Shown one piece after another: positions 36,323 through 48,266 of a stretch of DNA of 64,000 bases. A program made the translations under genes and the position numbers. Origin of the DNA: Diphasiastrum complanatum (taxonomy: Eukaryota; Streptophyta; Lycopodiopsida; Lycopodiales; Lycopodiaceae); contig CM055113.1 in NCBI GenBank assembly GCA_029204225.1, positions 33,758,329-33,822,328 on the forward strand, given 5' to 3'. The notes below the pieces were generated by a model. That model did no database searches. It saw only the letters and a program-made list of their open reading frames with translations, and was not told where the DNA came from. Numbering within the stretch: the first letter of the stretch is position 1; each line of letters begins with the position of its first letter.

Positions 36323-37102
36323 AAGATATGTGTTTCTAGACTGCCTGTCGCAGGTCGCATTGTTATGCAGCATCAATAAACCAATAAGGTAAGGTGAATT
36401 CATTCATATCTGTAGCCTATCAATCTGGATTTGCAACAATCTTGGGGGATGGCTGAGGCAGAAAGACTTGCAGGAATAGGAGATCAGGACAAAGACAGAG
36501 AAATAGGTAAAGGCTTTGCGCAGTGACACAGGTACAGGAGGTACAATTCCTTATGAGAATTCTTCCGATTTGGGCAATCAATATCTTCTACAGCGCACTA
36601 AATGTTCAGATACTGATGCTGCTGCGGCTGTATTTGAGATATTCCAACTTACAGCGATTTAAAAAGACCATCTTCCTACCAGCGATTCAGGATTGCAACA
36701 AACTCGACTAGCGCATGAGATTGCACGAGAAACAAAGAAGAGTACAGAGCAAAAGAAAACAGATCTTACCTGATGGCTTACAAGATACAGCCTTCTGATC
36801 GTTTACAGCAGATGGCCTATGGCTGACGATTCAGATTTTCGCTTTTTAGGTGTGCTCCAGGGCATAACAAATAGCTCCTAAATCCTAAATTCTAAACCCC
36901 ACCTATTGAACCCTAACGTCAAAATCTGAGAAGAAGAGCAGTTTATACTATTGAAATTACTGGCAAATGTAGATTCTGCAGTTTAAGGAGATGTAGAATG
37001 ATATATATCCGGGGTGTGATTTAGGGTTTCGGATTTAAATGGGCAGTTTTACAAAGGGGGGAGAGAGAGACCTGAGGTGGTATTCCTTGTTTTTTTGGAC
37101 AG
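36323..37102 (+). promoter_or_regulatory. Upstream region of the PPR gene
   Basis: No coding sequence supported. The 3' end reads CTTGTTTTTTTGGACAG immediately before the ATG at 37103, a good splice-acceptor consensus, so a 5' untranslated intron may end exactly at the start codon. A transcript would settle whether the first codon is there or the gene has an upstream exon. Confidence 0.4.
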
Positions 37103-39109
37103 ATGAAATCATGTCAGTCAGCTTTCAAATGCAGGCATGTGAGCAAGGCACGATGGGTCCTAGCTACCATCCCAATAGTTTATGGGATGGCACCTTACAT
37201 GACACAAGTGCATACACAGCCTTCTGGTGGTTCTACTGCATTTGATACTTCAAATGGAAGTTCTACTTCTAATTCTGAACATAATAAGTTCAGAATCCTG
37301 AGGAGGGTTCCAGTCAGAGGACAGATAGCCTTGTCTCTGCAGGCAATCAATCTGATGGATACTGCCAAAAAATGGGCTATTTCTCTTGCTTATATAGATC
37401 TCCTACAGGAATGTTGTAGATGGAAATCTCTAGCTGAGGGAAAGCAAGTTCATGATCACATTTTGGAAAGTGGGTATGAATCAAACATCTATATTGCAAG
37501 CACACTTGTGAGCATGTATGCCAAATGTGGGAGCCTGAAAGATGCTCGCCAAGTTTTTGACAGAATGAGAAAAAGGGATGTGGTTTGCTGGACTGCGATG
37601 ATTGGAAGTTATGCCAAGTGTGGACAGGGTCCAGAGGCTCTGAAATTGTTTCAAGAAATGCAGAGCGAACATGTGAAGCCAAACAAATTCACTTATGTTG
37701 CATTAGTCAACGCAATTTCTAATATAGGATCATTAGAACAGGGAAAGCAGGTACATGCTGACATCTTGAAAGCCGGATGTGAGTCGAATGTGTTTGTGGC
37801 AAATGCTCTTATTGACATGTATGCAAAATGTGGTAGCCTGGTTGATGCACGCCGAGTATTTGACGAAATGCCTAAACCAGATTTGATTGCTTGGACTGCA
37901 TTAATTTCAATCTATTCCAAGCAGGAAAATGCCGAGGAGGCTTTAACACTTTTTCAAAAAATGAGGCGGCAAGGTGTGAATCCAGATGGACTCACCTATG
38001 TCTGCATACTTAATGCTTGTGCCAATATGGCAGCTATAGAGCATGGAAAAGAAGTGCACACGGATATCAGGAAAGCTGGCCTTGAATCGGATCTTTTTGT
38101 GAAAAATGCTCTGGTTGATATGTATGTCAAATGTGGGAGTCTGTCACATGCACGAGAAGTGTTTGATGCAAATCTTAACCGGGATGTTGTTTCATGGACT
38201 GCAATGATTGCTGGCTACGCCATGCATGGGGATGCAACTGAAGCATTTAGACTTTTCTCGCAAATGCAGTGGGATTGCATAAAACCCAATGCACTCACCT
38301 ACACAAACGTACTCTCAGCCTGCAGCCATTTGGGTCTGGTAAATAGAGGACAACACTATTTTGATTCCATGAGCCAAGACCATCTATTTACTCCGACTGT
38401 TATGCATTATTCCTGCATGGTGGATTTACTTGGCCGAGCTGGGTGTTTGGATGAGGCCGAGGTATTTATTATGAACATGCCCATTGAGCCAAATGCAGAT
38501 GTGTTGAAGGCCTTGCTTGGAGCATGCAGAATTCATGGCAGATTGGATATAGCTGAGCGTATCACAAAGAGTATCATAAAGTTGGAACCACTTGATGCTG
38601 CAGGATATGTGCTGCTTTCAAACATCTATGCTGCAGCTGGGAGGTGGGAGGATTATTCTGAGTTGAGAAAAGTGATGAGCAATAAAGGTGTGAAGAAGGA
38701 AGCAGGACAATGCTCGATTGAGGTCAATAACAGGGTGCACTCTTTCATTTCTAGAGATAGATCGCACCCGCAAATCAAGGAGATATATGTTTACCTGAGA
38801 GATCTTTCTCAAAAAACGAAACTGGAGGGATATGTTCCAGATACAACAATCGTGCTGCAGGATGTTGGAGAAGATGAAAAGGAGTGGTACCTTTGGTGTC
38901 ACAGTGAGCGGCTGGCCATTGCCTATGGGCTCATTAGCACACCTCCTGGGACACCAATCCATCTTGTCAAGAACCTTCGAATATGCAGTGACTGCCACAT
39001 TGCCACTAAATTCATCTCAAAGGTTGTTGGACGTGAAATTATTGCAAGAGATGCTTATCGCTTTCACCATTTCCGGGATGGAGCATGTTCATGTGGTGAC
39101 TATTGGTGA
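37103..39109 (+). CDS. PLS-class pentatricopeptide repeat protein with DYW domain
   Basis: A 668-codon frame without introns. Residues 1-47 contain K and R but no acidic residue, as expected of an organelle transit peptide. PPR repeats follow in P-L-S triplets, recognisable by IDMYAKCGSLVDARRVFDEM, VSWTAMIAGYA and KPNKFTYVALVN; I count about three triplets. An E domain (LLSNIYAAAGRWEDYSELRK, then QCSIEVNNRVHSF) leads into the DYW domain. That domain has the deaminase signature H600-S-E602, with C628-x2-C631 as the metal site, a PPG box at about 614-616, and ends in C-x-C-G-DYW at 662-668. Family knowledge: PPR repeats bind organellar RNA and DYW domains carry out C-to-U editing. The target RNA cannot be read by eye. 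All metal ligands are present, so I take it as a functional gene. Confidence 0.95.
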   Translation: MKSCQSAFKCRHVSKARWVLATIPIVYGMAPYMTQVHTQPSGGSTAFDTSNGSSTSNSEHNKFRILRRVPVRGQIALSLQAINLMDTAKKWAISLAYIDLLQECCRWKSLAEGKQVHDHILESGYESNIYIASTLVSMYAKCGSLKDARQVFDRMRKRDVVCWTAMIGSYAKCGQGPEALKLFQEMQSEHVKPNKFTYVALVNAISNIGSLEQGKQVHADILKAGCESNVFVANALIDMYAKCGSLVDARRVFDEMPKPDLIAWTALISIYSKQENAEEALTLFQKMRRQGVNPDGLTYVCILNACANMAAIEHGKEVHTDIRKAGLESDLFVKNALVDMYVKCGSLSHAREVFDANLNRDVVSWTAMIAGYAMHGDATEAFRLFSQMQWDCIKPNALTYTNVLSACSHLGLVNRGQHYFDSMSQDHLFTPTVMHYSCMVDLLGRAGCLDEAEVFIMNMPIEPNADVLKALLGACRIHGRLDIAERITKSIIKLEPLDAAGYVLLSNIYAAAGRWEDYSELRKVMSNKGVKKEAGQCSIEVNNRVHSFISRDRSHPQIKEIYVYLRDLSQKTKLEGYVPDTTIVLQDVGEDEKEWYLWCHSERLAIAYGLISTPPGTPIHLVKNLRICSDCHIATKFISKVVGREIIARDAYRFHHFRDGACSCGDYW

Positions 39110-39638
39110 TCAATTTGATAAATGCAAGTGCATGCATGCTTTCAGTGACTGATTCCCGGGTTTTTGGCCTTGATCACTTTTGTGGAGAGCAGTTTAAATG
39201 TCAATCTTACGAATCCCCTGTTCCAGTTAGTATACTGTGCAAAATTATTAAATGTTTTGTATATTCTTTGCAAAGGCCTACACTTCAATAATATCAAATG
39301 TGTAAGCTTGATTTTGCTAACCTTGATTTTGCTGAGGGCCATGCTTAATCTGGATTTTGTGGTATTTGTCAACCACAAACTCCAGAAACATGAATTCGAT
39401 TACCCTTTATCTTGTCCTGCGAGTTACTTGTGTTTAAGAGGGTTCAGAGAGGTGAGTAAACGTTCAGCACTCTCAAACATCTTGAAAAATTCCCAGCATT
39501 CAACAATGTTTTGTGTTGTTGGTCAAAAGGCGGTGAAACTGCCAGACTCGTCATGATAGGGTTTTCCAGCATTAAAAGAATCAGCACACTCATATCCAAT
39601 ACAAGAGTGTTTGGCAAAGTTGGCGTCCCATATTTGTT

Positions 39639-39673
<35 letters not shown>

Positions 39674-41960
39674 CATTCTTAAAAAAAATTGTTGGCAGTG
39701 GTTATACTGAATCTGGTCCATGAACTCAGTGAAAGGTCCTCTGTGCAACCCTTTGCACATCTATAACCTCATAAACAGGAGCCACATGGGAGACTGGTAG
39801 GTCGCCTATGTCAACAATACATCAACAAGTTGGTGCAATGCACAGCATATAGAGCCTAGAAAATGTGTGAATCATTCTAGTAGAAGTTGACCCATGGCAT
39901 AAGCTGCCTAACATTCAGAGGCACAGTCTTTGACATCTTGCAAACATTCACTATGCCAATTTCTAGAGTCGCTGCACAATTGTGCTCATAAACAAGGTGA
40001 TTGATATTTCACCAGAAGCTTTGCCTTACCCCTTGATATCTTGAAATTGTTGAAAATGTGAAAAAGAAAGATTGCATTGTAAAAAAGAAAAACGTATTTT
40101 AATGCTCAAACTCACCTAACAGTGACACCACAGCTTTTAACAAATCGAGCTAATAAACACATAAGTCTCTTTCCAGCCCCTAAGTGATGCATCAAGTGTG
40201 CTTCAGGAGTTAGTGCCCCAGGAACACAACTATAGACCACCTCTGGTTATTCATCCAATTGAGTGCCATGACAGAACATCAATGCTCATGCCTGAGGCAC
40301 TCTATTTTTGATGAAGTAGGACACTCATGCCAGACTAATTTTGTACTGGATTGGGTGATAAGTGCTTTTGGACAGACGAATTGTCTTATTTGAAGTTCAG
40401 CATCCATATGGCCGTAGCCTTTTTGCATTTTTGTTCACATGTTCGTCATTTGAGTTGGCATTGCGGTATTGCTGCTGCACCAGGCATTCTTGACACATTT
40501 TTTGGCCACTATAGATGGTGCTCATTGCCCTTTTTACCATCGGTGAATCGCAGCAAGTTTGGGCACAATTTTTGCCAGCAATTTGAGCTCATGTTTGATA
40601 TAGAGACTGGGCGCAATTTCCAAGCAGAAATTGGGCACACACAGGCTCTACCAATCAGCGAGCAACAAGCTGATTTTCTAGCAGCGAATGGGTGCTTTTC
40701 TACACAGTCTGCCATGTCTGTGATTCAGATCTGCAGATTTCCAGCATTCTGCGGGGTGGCCAATCCACTACAAAGCTTGGCAACTTCAAATGCTGCCGCA
40801 ACAGCAGTAGTCTTGTGACCTGCCAGTAGGCCTTAAAAATATCTCCGCGTCTAGCCTACCATCGATCCAAGCCAGCAAGATTCTTGTTTTCTGAACCTCT
40901 GTCTTTGCTGATTTTATGCATTCAAATGTTCTGCTTATAGTAATACAAAACTAGGATTGTATTCTTGCCATTAGTTCGTAAATAAAGTTTCCTGCACATT
41001 AGTTTTATCACAGCCATACAAGCATTAGATTCATTAGACTGTTAGAGCTTCACATTTTCATTGGATTTTTTGCAAATATAGCAAAGCCCACTTCAGCAAC
41101 GACTGTTTGGCCTACCTTGTCATTGCCTTTATTTATCACTATCTTTTCATTGCATATTACTAACATCTGCAGGGCATGGAAGCTGCAACTGAGTTTATCT
41201 CTCGCAGGATTCATTTTTGCTGATTTTTGTGGTCATTATTGTCCTAGTAACTGCTCTAGAAACATTGCTTCCTAAGTTCAACCTAAATTTCCCCGAATGT
41301 CGATTGATTTATGAGAAATTACAGTAAACATGCTGCAAATTTACATTACATGCATATCACAATGACTATCACAATTCAAGAGGGAGGCCGAAAAGATTCT
41401 TTCGCCAACATAGAGTATATAAAAATTCTTGGTAGGGTATTTCTCAGACAAGAAATAGACTCAGTTCATTAGTGATTGTATCCCAGAGAGCTCAATTGGA
41501 TATTGAATCATAATGGTTCCAAGAAGGGTAACTGAATTTTTTTGAAATTCAGTAGAATTTTGGTTGGACATATACTCCAGTATTTCTTAATGATAAAGCA
41601 TGGATTTAGATTCCAGTAGTGAATTATGAGTGACGAATCATAAGAATGTAACCATTTGTGATTGACGGATCATGAACACATACTTAATTATTATGAGTCT
41701 TGCAGGATTCATTCCTATTACATGCTCGATCATGTCAATACATGGATTTAGTCAGTACTACTTGAGTTATTTATGTTTATACTGTGTGCACAACTCATGG
41801 TTTTTATGATCATCATGATAGCTTGCATGCACTACATACTAATGTCCTTTTGCCTCAGTTTCTTGCTTTATACATGCATGAATATTTGTCATATAGTCCA
41901 CTCTGACGTATCCTTATTTTTGTGCACACTAAGTGCATTGCATAGACTTGGACCACATTT
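39110..41960. other. No gene supported downstream of the PPR gene
   Basis: The 3' flank holds a short (CT)n run at 39642-39670 and otherwise plain AT-rich sequence. A 155-codon frame at 40351-40818 has no recognisable motif and no conserved-looking features, and I do not call it. Confidence 0.4.
39642..39670. repeat. (CT)14 microsatellite
   Basis: 29 bp of CT. Confidence 0.98.
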
Positions 41961-41963
41961 TAG

Positions 41964-42246
41964 GTCATAATGATTTAGATAGCCTTGTTTCTTTTTGGAC
42001 AATATCACCATCGAGAAACCTTGTTGATGACCCTCTTCAAAATTTGCCCTTGGGACACCACCTGGCAGGAGGAGTTGCCCTTATGCTAAAAGACCAATAT
42101 GGCCATTCGTCTGACATTTTTGATGTTGATAATGTTGAACCATTGCCGCCACTGAACACGGATTCATTACATCAACTTTCAAACAATATGAAAATACCCT
42201 TCCACTTGGTTCACTTTCTAAGCTCCAGTTTTATTTTGAGACTTTA
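41964..42246 (+). pseudogene. Unrecognised exon-like segment
   Basis: An acceptor-like CATTTTAG at 41956-41963 precedes a frame containing FWTISPSRNLVDDPLQNLPL and HLAGGVALMLKDQYGHSSDI, ending at 42244. Further sense-like residues (ELQPQLRVEVLKYDLVDLEA) lie near 42440-42510 in another frame and faintly resemble a gag segment. Could be an old retroelement gag or a host exon; no family recognised. Confidence 0.3.
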
Positions 42247-42629
42247 GAACTACTCAAAAATCAAATAAAGTTTCTTCCATAAACAATTCATCTTCATGAA
42301 TGTGAATTTAAAGCTCGTATGCATCCATGACACTTGGGAGCAAACAAGATGATTAGAGACTCATGTTGCTTTGCTTACTTCATCGATATTAGGAATCGAT
42401 GATATGTTACTCACAAAACAAATACATGTGTTTGTTTTTGAATTACAACCTCAATTGCGGGTTGAAGTTTTGAAGTATGATCTTGTAGATCTTGAAGCAT
42501 TAGAATATTTGAGGCCAAAATGTGCTTTCTAAAAAGATGCTATTTATTTATTTTCTTTATTTGTTTTTACACATGGCCCAATCAAAACACTCAAATTTAA
42601 AATCTATGTAATGTAGCTCCCTCAAAATG

Positions 42630-42631
<2 letters not shown>

Positions 42632-42676
<45 letters not shown>
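42632..42676. repeat. (AT)n microsatellite
   Basis: 45 bp of alternating TA. Confidence 0.98.
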
Positions 42677-42679
<3 letters not shown>

Positions 42680-42864
42680 GCAGCCGACGATCTGGGTGGC
42701 GGCTTGTGGTCGAGATGGTGGATGCTCAGAGCAGACAATTGATGATCTACTTAGCCATCCTCCCCCTCCCTGTGATTTGTGACACCACAATATTTTTATT
42801 TTCAATTTTTTTTGCAAGACGATGCATTGCTCGTGCCCCTCCATGTTACCATAAGCTTGTCGTA

Positions 42865-43113
<249 letters not shown>

Positions 43114-43328
43114 CCCGCCGAAGGCTGACAAAATTAGTTGCGGCCAAAAGTTGGTCGGCCATTCATTGACAGATTAGCGTTTTGGACATGCATACATTTT
43201 GGGTTGTAGCCAATACTTTGTGCGACGGCCAATTCTTTTGATGGGTAGTGCTTAAAATGGTGGCTAATGACTTGGGTGGAGGCCAATGGTTGAAATGTGG
43301 GAAAGATATTTAGGGTGGCCAAAGGTTG

Positions 43329-43330
<2 letters not shown>

Positions 43331-43394
<64 letters not shown>
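43331..43394. repeat. (GA)n microsatellite
   Basis: 64 bp of uninterrupted AG. Confidence 0.99.
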
Positions 43395-43397
<3 letters not shown>

Positions 43398-43524
43398 GAT
43401 TGCATGTATGTGTGTGTGCATGGCGAAAGTGTACATGTCTGATCTATTGAAGTTGTATAAGTTTATGGAAGTGTCTATTTACAAAACAATTCAAGAATAA
43501 CAAACATACTTTCACAAGAAAAAG

Positions 43525-43630
<106 letters not shown>

Positions 43631-43864
43631 CTTTGAAAGAAATGTTAGGGAGACAAATATGAACCAGCTATTTGTTTGGGAGACAAATATAACCACTTTG
43701 AAAGAAATCTCAGGGAGACAAATCTAAACCACTTATATGGGACTGCTTTGTATAATATACTCAAATATAAATACCTAAAATGGATATCCTAGCAACCAAA
43801 TTCATAACAATATTGACCATTTTTGTTTCTCACGTGCTCCATAGTCAACTATCGAATGGCATAG

Positions 43865-45867
43865 CTAATTATCAATGGTGCACATACTTGAGTTATGATA
43901 GTGTCGTAAAAAAATGTGTTTGAAATGTATATTGATCAGAGAGGAATACTCTCTGTCCATGGTTTCTCTCCAAAGATCAGAGTCTGGTTGGCTAAGTGCC
44001 TCTTCGACTGTCGTCGGTTCCTGCATTAAGAGACAGGCAGACTCAGGAGTATACCTTGTGGGCTGTGTGCGCACTCAGCTTGATCTTCTGGGATGATTCG
44101 ACTGATGAACCGCTCCTGGGACTTGTTGCTGGGTAGCAGCAACATCTTTGTCTGATTTGCTATCTCAAAGTGGGTCAACAATAGACATGCCTGAGCCAGA
44201 AGCTCGGACTGTCGTGTCAATGGCAGGAGATGTAGGTTCTTCTTGAGAATATCCTTGCCTTACGAACTGATCCTCGATAAAGACTATCCCGACTATACAA
44301 GATTTGCTGGGTATCAGGATCGTACAACATGTAGGTGTTATCAGACGAAGTATATCCCATCAAGATGGTCTTGAGACCTTGGAAGTCCAATTTCTTCCTT
44401 GTGTCTTTTGGATCTACGCGTAGGCAATGCACCCGAACACTCTTAGGTTCTTCAAAGAAGGCTTAGAGCCTATCCACACCTCGTGGGGTGTCTTGTCTGA
44501 GAGGGCCTTGGTCGAACATCTGTTCTGGACGTAAGCTGCAATGGAGAGAGCTTCAGCCTAGAATCTTTCGGCAACGATGCATGCGATAGCATACACTTAG
44601 CAGATTCGACCAGAGTACGGTTCTTCCTCTCAGCTAAGCCATTAGACTGAGGATTGTAAGGAGTGATGAATTGCTGCTCAATGCCTTGGCTTTGGCAGTA
44701 CTCCTCAAACTCGACAGAGATATATTCTCCACCGTTGTTTGACCTTAGGGCCTTGATCATCCTTCCAGTCTCCTTTTCTGCATTGTCCTTGAAGATTTTG
44801 AAGCAGTTGAAGGCTTTTGATTTCTTCTTTATGAAATACACCATCGTTCTTCTGGAGAATTCGTCAATAAAGGTTATAAAATACTTGGCATCCTTCAACA
44901 AAGGATTTTTCATCGGGCCACAAATATCTGAATGTACAACATCTAACAATCCTCTAGCAACATGCTGATGGCTTGACTTAAATGGTTTCCTAGTCTGTTT
45001 ACCAACTAGACAGTCTTGACAGACATGTAACTCGACTTTTTCGTGAGGATAGTCGAGATCAAGAACAATAGATTTTCTAGACATTCGTTGTACAGCAGCA
45101 TGATTTAAATGACAGAGTCTATAATGCCAAAGTAAACCTTTATTTGAATGAATTGAAGTACTGAGAGCCTGACTAGAGGCAGAAAAGCAATGACTTAATT
45201 TATACAAGTATCCATGTCTCTTTCCGAGTGCTAGGATCTTGCTTGTCCTATCAACTACTTTACACTGATCACATTCGAATTCTATTCTGTGTCCTAGATT
45301 TGTGATTCTGCTTACAAAGAGCAGATTCATAGATAACTTTGGTACATACAGGACTTTAGAGAGTAGCTTAGACTGATCATTTGCAAAGCATAATCTTATG
45401 GTGCCTTCACCTTTAATAGCTTGTGTGCTATTGTCGCCAAGGTGAACAAATTTCTGAGTACTGTAAGGTGTATAGGACTCGGAACAGCTAATGAGGCTAG
45501 TCATGTGCTGAGTGGCTCCGGAATCCAGGAACCAAGAACTGTCACCAGATGCTCCTTGATGGTTGGTCATGGAGGCATCATGATCCATTTCTTGAATAGG
45601 CTGTGGAGCTTCTGCAGCTGCATTCGCCACTTGATTCGACTGCCCTTTGCTGTTGTTCTTTGCTTGAAGTATGCGACAGTCTTGTATTTTGTGGTTGTTT
45701 CGTTTGCAGTGTCTGTAGAACAGCTTCTTCTTTGTCTGCGGATTCGACTATTCCTTGTGTTGAGCTGGTTTCTGGTCTGGCTTCGATTGCTTCGGGCCTT
45801 TCTTCTTCTTCTGCTTTGTCGTGCTCTTGTTGGTGTACAAGGCATGAGAATCAGCTGAGGAACTTTG
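43865..45867 (-). pseudogene. Copia H gag-protease-integrase and RT start
   Basis: On the minus strand a degenerate zinc knuckle (FYRHCKRNNHKIQDC) is followed in the frame from 45630 by the protease site SSWFLDSGATQHMTS, the pre-integrase HHCC region (LWHYRLCHLNHAAV, CQDCLVGKQTRKPF), and the integrase core HSDICGPM, ALRSNNGGEYISVEFEEYC and NGLAERKNRTLVES. The catalytic aspartate of the normal DNGGEY motif is N here. The frame shifts at about 44570. Post-integrase sequence (44217-44432) and the beginning of reverse transcriptase (PTTVEEALSQPDSDLW) follow, and the element ends near 43865. Its 5' side joins family X copy B at about 45868. Confidence 0.85.
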
Positions 45868-45898
45868 ATATTCTCGAATCAAGTCCAAGGTCACTGAG

Positions 45899-47267
45899 GC
45901 CTTGATGACCGAGGTTGGTAAGGTTATCGACCGAACATTAATTCAGGGAGCATGTGATTTTTCAAGTATTAGTAGGGAGACATATGCTAGTATATTTAAA
46001 ATTATCAAAGAGGCTTTTGGACAATTGCACGTTAGAAAGTTTTCCATTCCTCGCCCTTTTCAGATTAAATTGGAGAGAGATGTATTGAACAGGGGTATGC
46101 AAAACGTCATTGGTATCCCTTTCCACATCAATGAGATTTATAATTCAAAATCTGGCAATTTGTCATATGATTCTACCAACAACTTGTTTGTGGATTTGAA
46201 TCATTTATTGAGATTTGTAGTGAACTTCTGTAATATTACAAGTGTTAGTACGAGCAAACTTATACTGGTGGTAAAGTTAGATGAATCGAAAGTTATAAAA
46301 GGACATATCCTGGAAAGAATAAGTATTACACTCATGAATGGAGCATTGAACAATGCAACAAACTCAAGGGACCTTAACTTCAGTGTCAGAAAACGACATG
46401 TGGTCGCTAGCATGTTTTCAAGTAAAAAATACTATTATTCATATGCCATTTCTTTTGGTAATATTAACTGTTTTGCATATATAAGAACTTATGGTTCCAT
46501 ATGTTGGACAGGTTATCAAAGAGGACCATGATGTTTTTTCTTGTATTTTTAGCAAGTTAAGCAATCCAGATATTATAAAGGATCATATGTGTTTCTAAAA
46601 GAGGTGATTTTTTTTTTGGAATGGCATTTAGCTGGAGACTTGAAGACATTGAAATGTATGGTCAATGTATCTCATGGAGCAAACTTGAACATCCATGTCT
46701 ATATTGTATAAAGTCATCAAAAGACATTTCGAGGAGCACAGGAGTTTCAAGAGCTATTGAAGATCCCAACTTGAAACCAATGATACCAATTCCTCTAGAG
46801 AATGCTCATATTTGCATGCTTCATGGAGAGGTGAGAATTATAGACAAATTAATATACCTTCATATATTTTTTGCATGGAATACTAAGCCATAGTCATCAT
46901 CAAAACAAGCAATAGCTCGATTAGAGAAAGTGCTGTCAAAAGCGGGTTTTCATAAAGGACATGTTAAAATACAAAAGGATGGGAGGAGCCAAAGTTCATC
47001 GATTTTTATCAAATCCTTCTAAAAATTGACTAGGATCCAATACTCAGTTTGGAAAGATGTTATTTTTGCAATACGCAAAACTTTGAAGATAAAGGAACAA
47101 CAAGGCTTAAGAAGTTTGAAGTTTGGAAAAAGCACGATAAGATGGTTGAAGTGCTTAGAAAAGACAAATTTTCATATGCAGATGCACTCCTATTGGAGAA
47201 AACAGCAACAAAGTTTGTTGATGCAATTTGGGTAGCTTGGGGATTGGATCATATCACCCACTACATG
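45899..47267 (+). pseudogene. Family X copy B, central coding region
   Basis: An open frame from 45902 to 46531 encodes TEVGKVIDRTLIQGACDFSS, RDVLNRGMQNVIGIPFHINE and VVKLDESKVIKGHILERIS. Then, with frame changes, come HLAGDLKTLKCM and CMLHGEVRIIDKLIYLHIFF. After the point where copy A ends, a further stretch reads RCYFCNTQNFEDKGTTRLKK and KFVDAIWVAWGLDHITHYM. Compared with copy A it lacks a few codons near 46350 and about 25 bp near 46590. I read it as the same unknown transposase-like protein. Confidence 0.5.
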
Positions 47268-47376
47268 GTAAGATGCTTGTGAATTTGTAGTATAATTTTA
47301 CAGTTTCATTATAACTTGCTTAATAGATTCTAAATGCTTATTTTTCTAACTAATGCATTAATCTTTGATATTGCAG
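47268..47376 (+). other. Candidate 109-nt intron in family X copy B
   Basis: Begins GTAAGATG and ends GATATTGCAG, and joining the flanks keeps one frame (THYM then HILRHHALVFAKK). Consensus-based prediction. Confidence 0.55.
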
Positions 47377-47580
47377 CACATACTAAGGCATCATGCATTA
47401 GTTTTTGCAAAAAAGTATGGTAGTTTGAGTATATGGTCCTCACAAGGAATGGAAAAATCACATTGGTAGGCAAGAGCAGCATTTCATCGAAATACACAAC
47501 ATGGTGGAACATTCTCAAAGAATAGTTACATCATTCAGTTGTTCCAATGGTTTTATAGATAGGCTCAAGTTCAATACACA
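47377..47580 (+). pseudogene. Family X copy B, C-terminal exon
   Basis: The frame after the candidate intron encodes HILRHHALVFAKKYGSLSIW, SSQGMEKSHW and HRNTQHGGTFSKNSYI, with stops at 47467 and 47558. A block with H-I-x2-H-H, then G-x-L-S-x-W-S-S-Q-G-M-E-K-S-H, is the place where a catalytic glutamate would lie if this is a DDE-type enzyme. Inference only. Confidence 0.5.
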
Positions 47581-48260
47581 ACTAGATCAACTGACTATCA
47601 TAGATTTAAAAAAGCATGTAGATTTGTAAGGCAAAACTAGATTGATGGCATCAATTTGAGATAAAAGATGTCATTGACAATTCTCATTTCATATACATTC
47701 AATTTTTTGCATTGTCTCTAAAGACAATCTTTGTTATGTGGTCATGGAGGAACTTCTTCCTATCATATAGATCCAGAAATCGAGTGGATCTTCTTTTGTT
47801 CAGATCCATGTATTCTGATAGAATTGCCAAAGCAAATGATCTCATGTGAAAATCTTCTGGCACATAATTGAATACTTTAAGAGCAATGTCTCTTTTGACA
47901 AAAATGATTATATATATATTTTTTGGATATTTATGCCCCTGATAAAAAAAAAAAAGACAGGTCCCTAATGGCCATGATTAAATTTCCCGCATTCAAAGAG
48001 AACCTTTCATGATGAATGCAAATTTTGTTATTTACAAAATATTTCAAGTAATGAGCCAAGGAGACATCCTTCTATCTTCCGCCTTGTCTCTCTCTCTCAA
48101 GCCTCCATGTCTGCTTACAAAAGCATCAATTTCAATGGTTTCCTGCAGTATATAATTAAGTGTTTTTTAGACTATCAAATCAACCATCAGCTATACATAA
48201 AATATTAAATACATCCTATTACGTTTCGGTAAAATGATTCTTATGAGACAACTTCCTCGT
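47581..48260. other. No gene supported
   Basis: Frames with scattered sense-like residues (near 47640-47860) may be further decayed family X sequence. An A-rich and a T-rich run lie near 47935-47955. No terminal repeat was identified. Confidence 0.3.
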
Positions 48261-48266
48261 CAGCTA

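Larger units (their letters stand above)
45868..47560 (+). mobile_element. Family X element, copy B (middle and 3' parts)
   Basis: Matches copy A (15865-17055, minus strand) from about 45868 to 47025, then continues into coding sequence that copy A lacks. Left boundary is abrupt and abuts copia H. Right boundary not defined. Confidence 0.6.

Noticed and set aside
40351-40818. 155-codon frame after the PPR gene
   Set aside because: No motif, no splice or promoter context, composition not clearly protein-like; could be chance in a stop-poor stretch.
45421-45858. 145-codon frame on the plus strand
   Set aside because: Antisense to the copia H gag and protease region.
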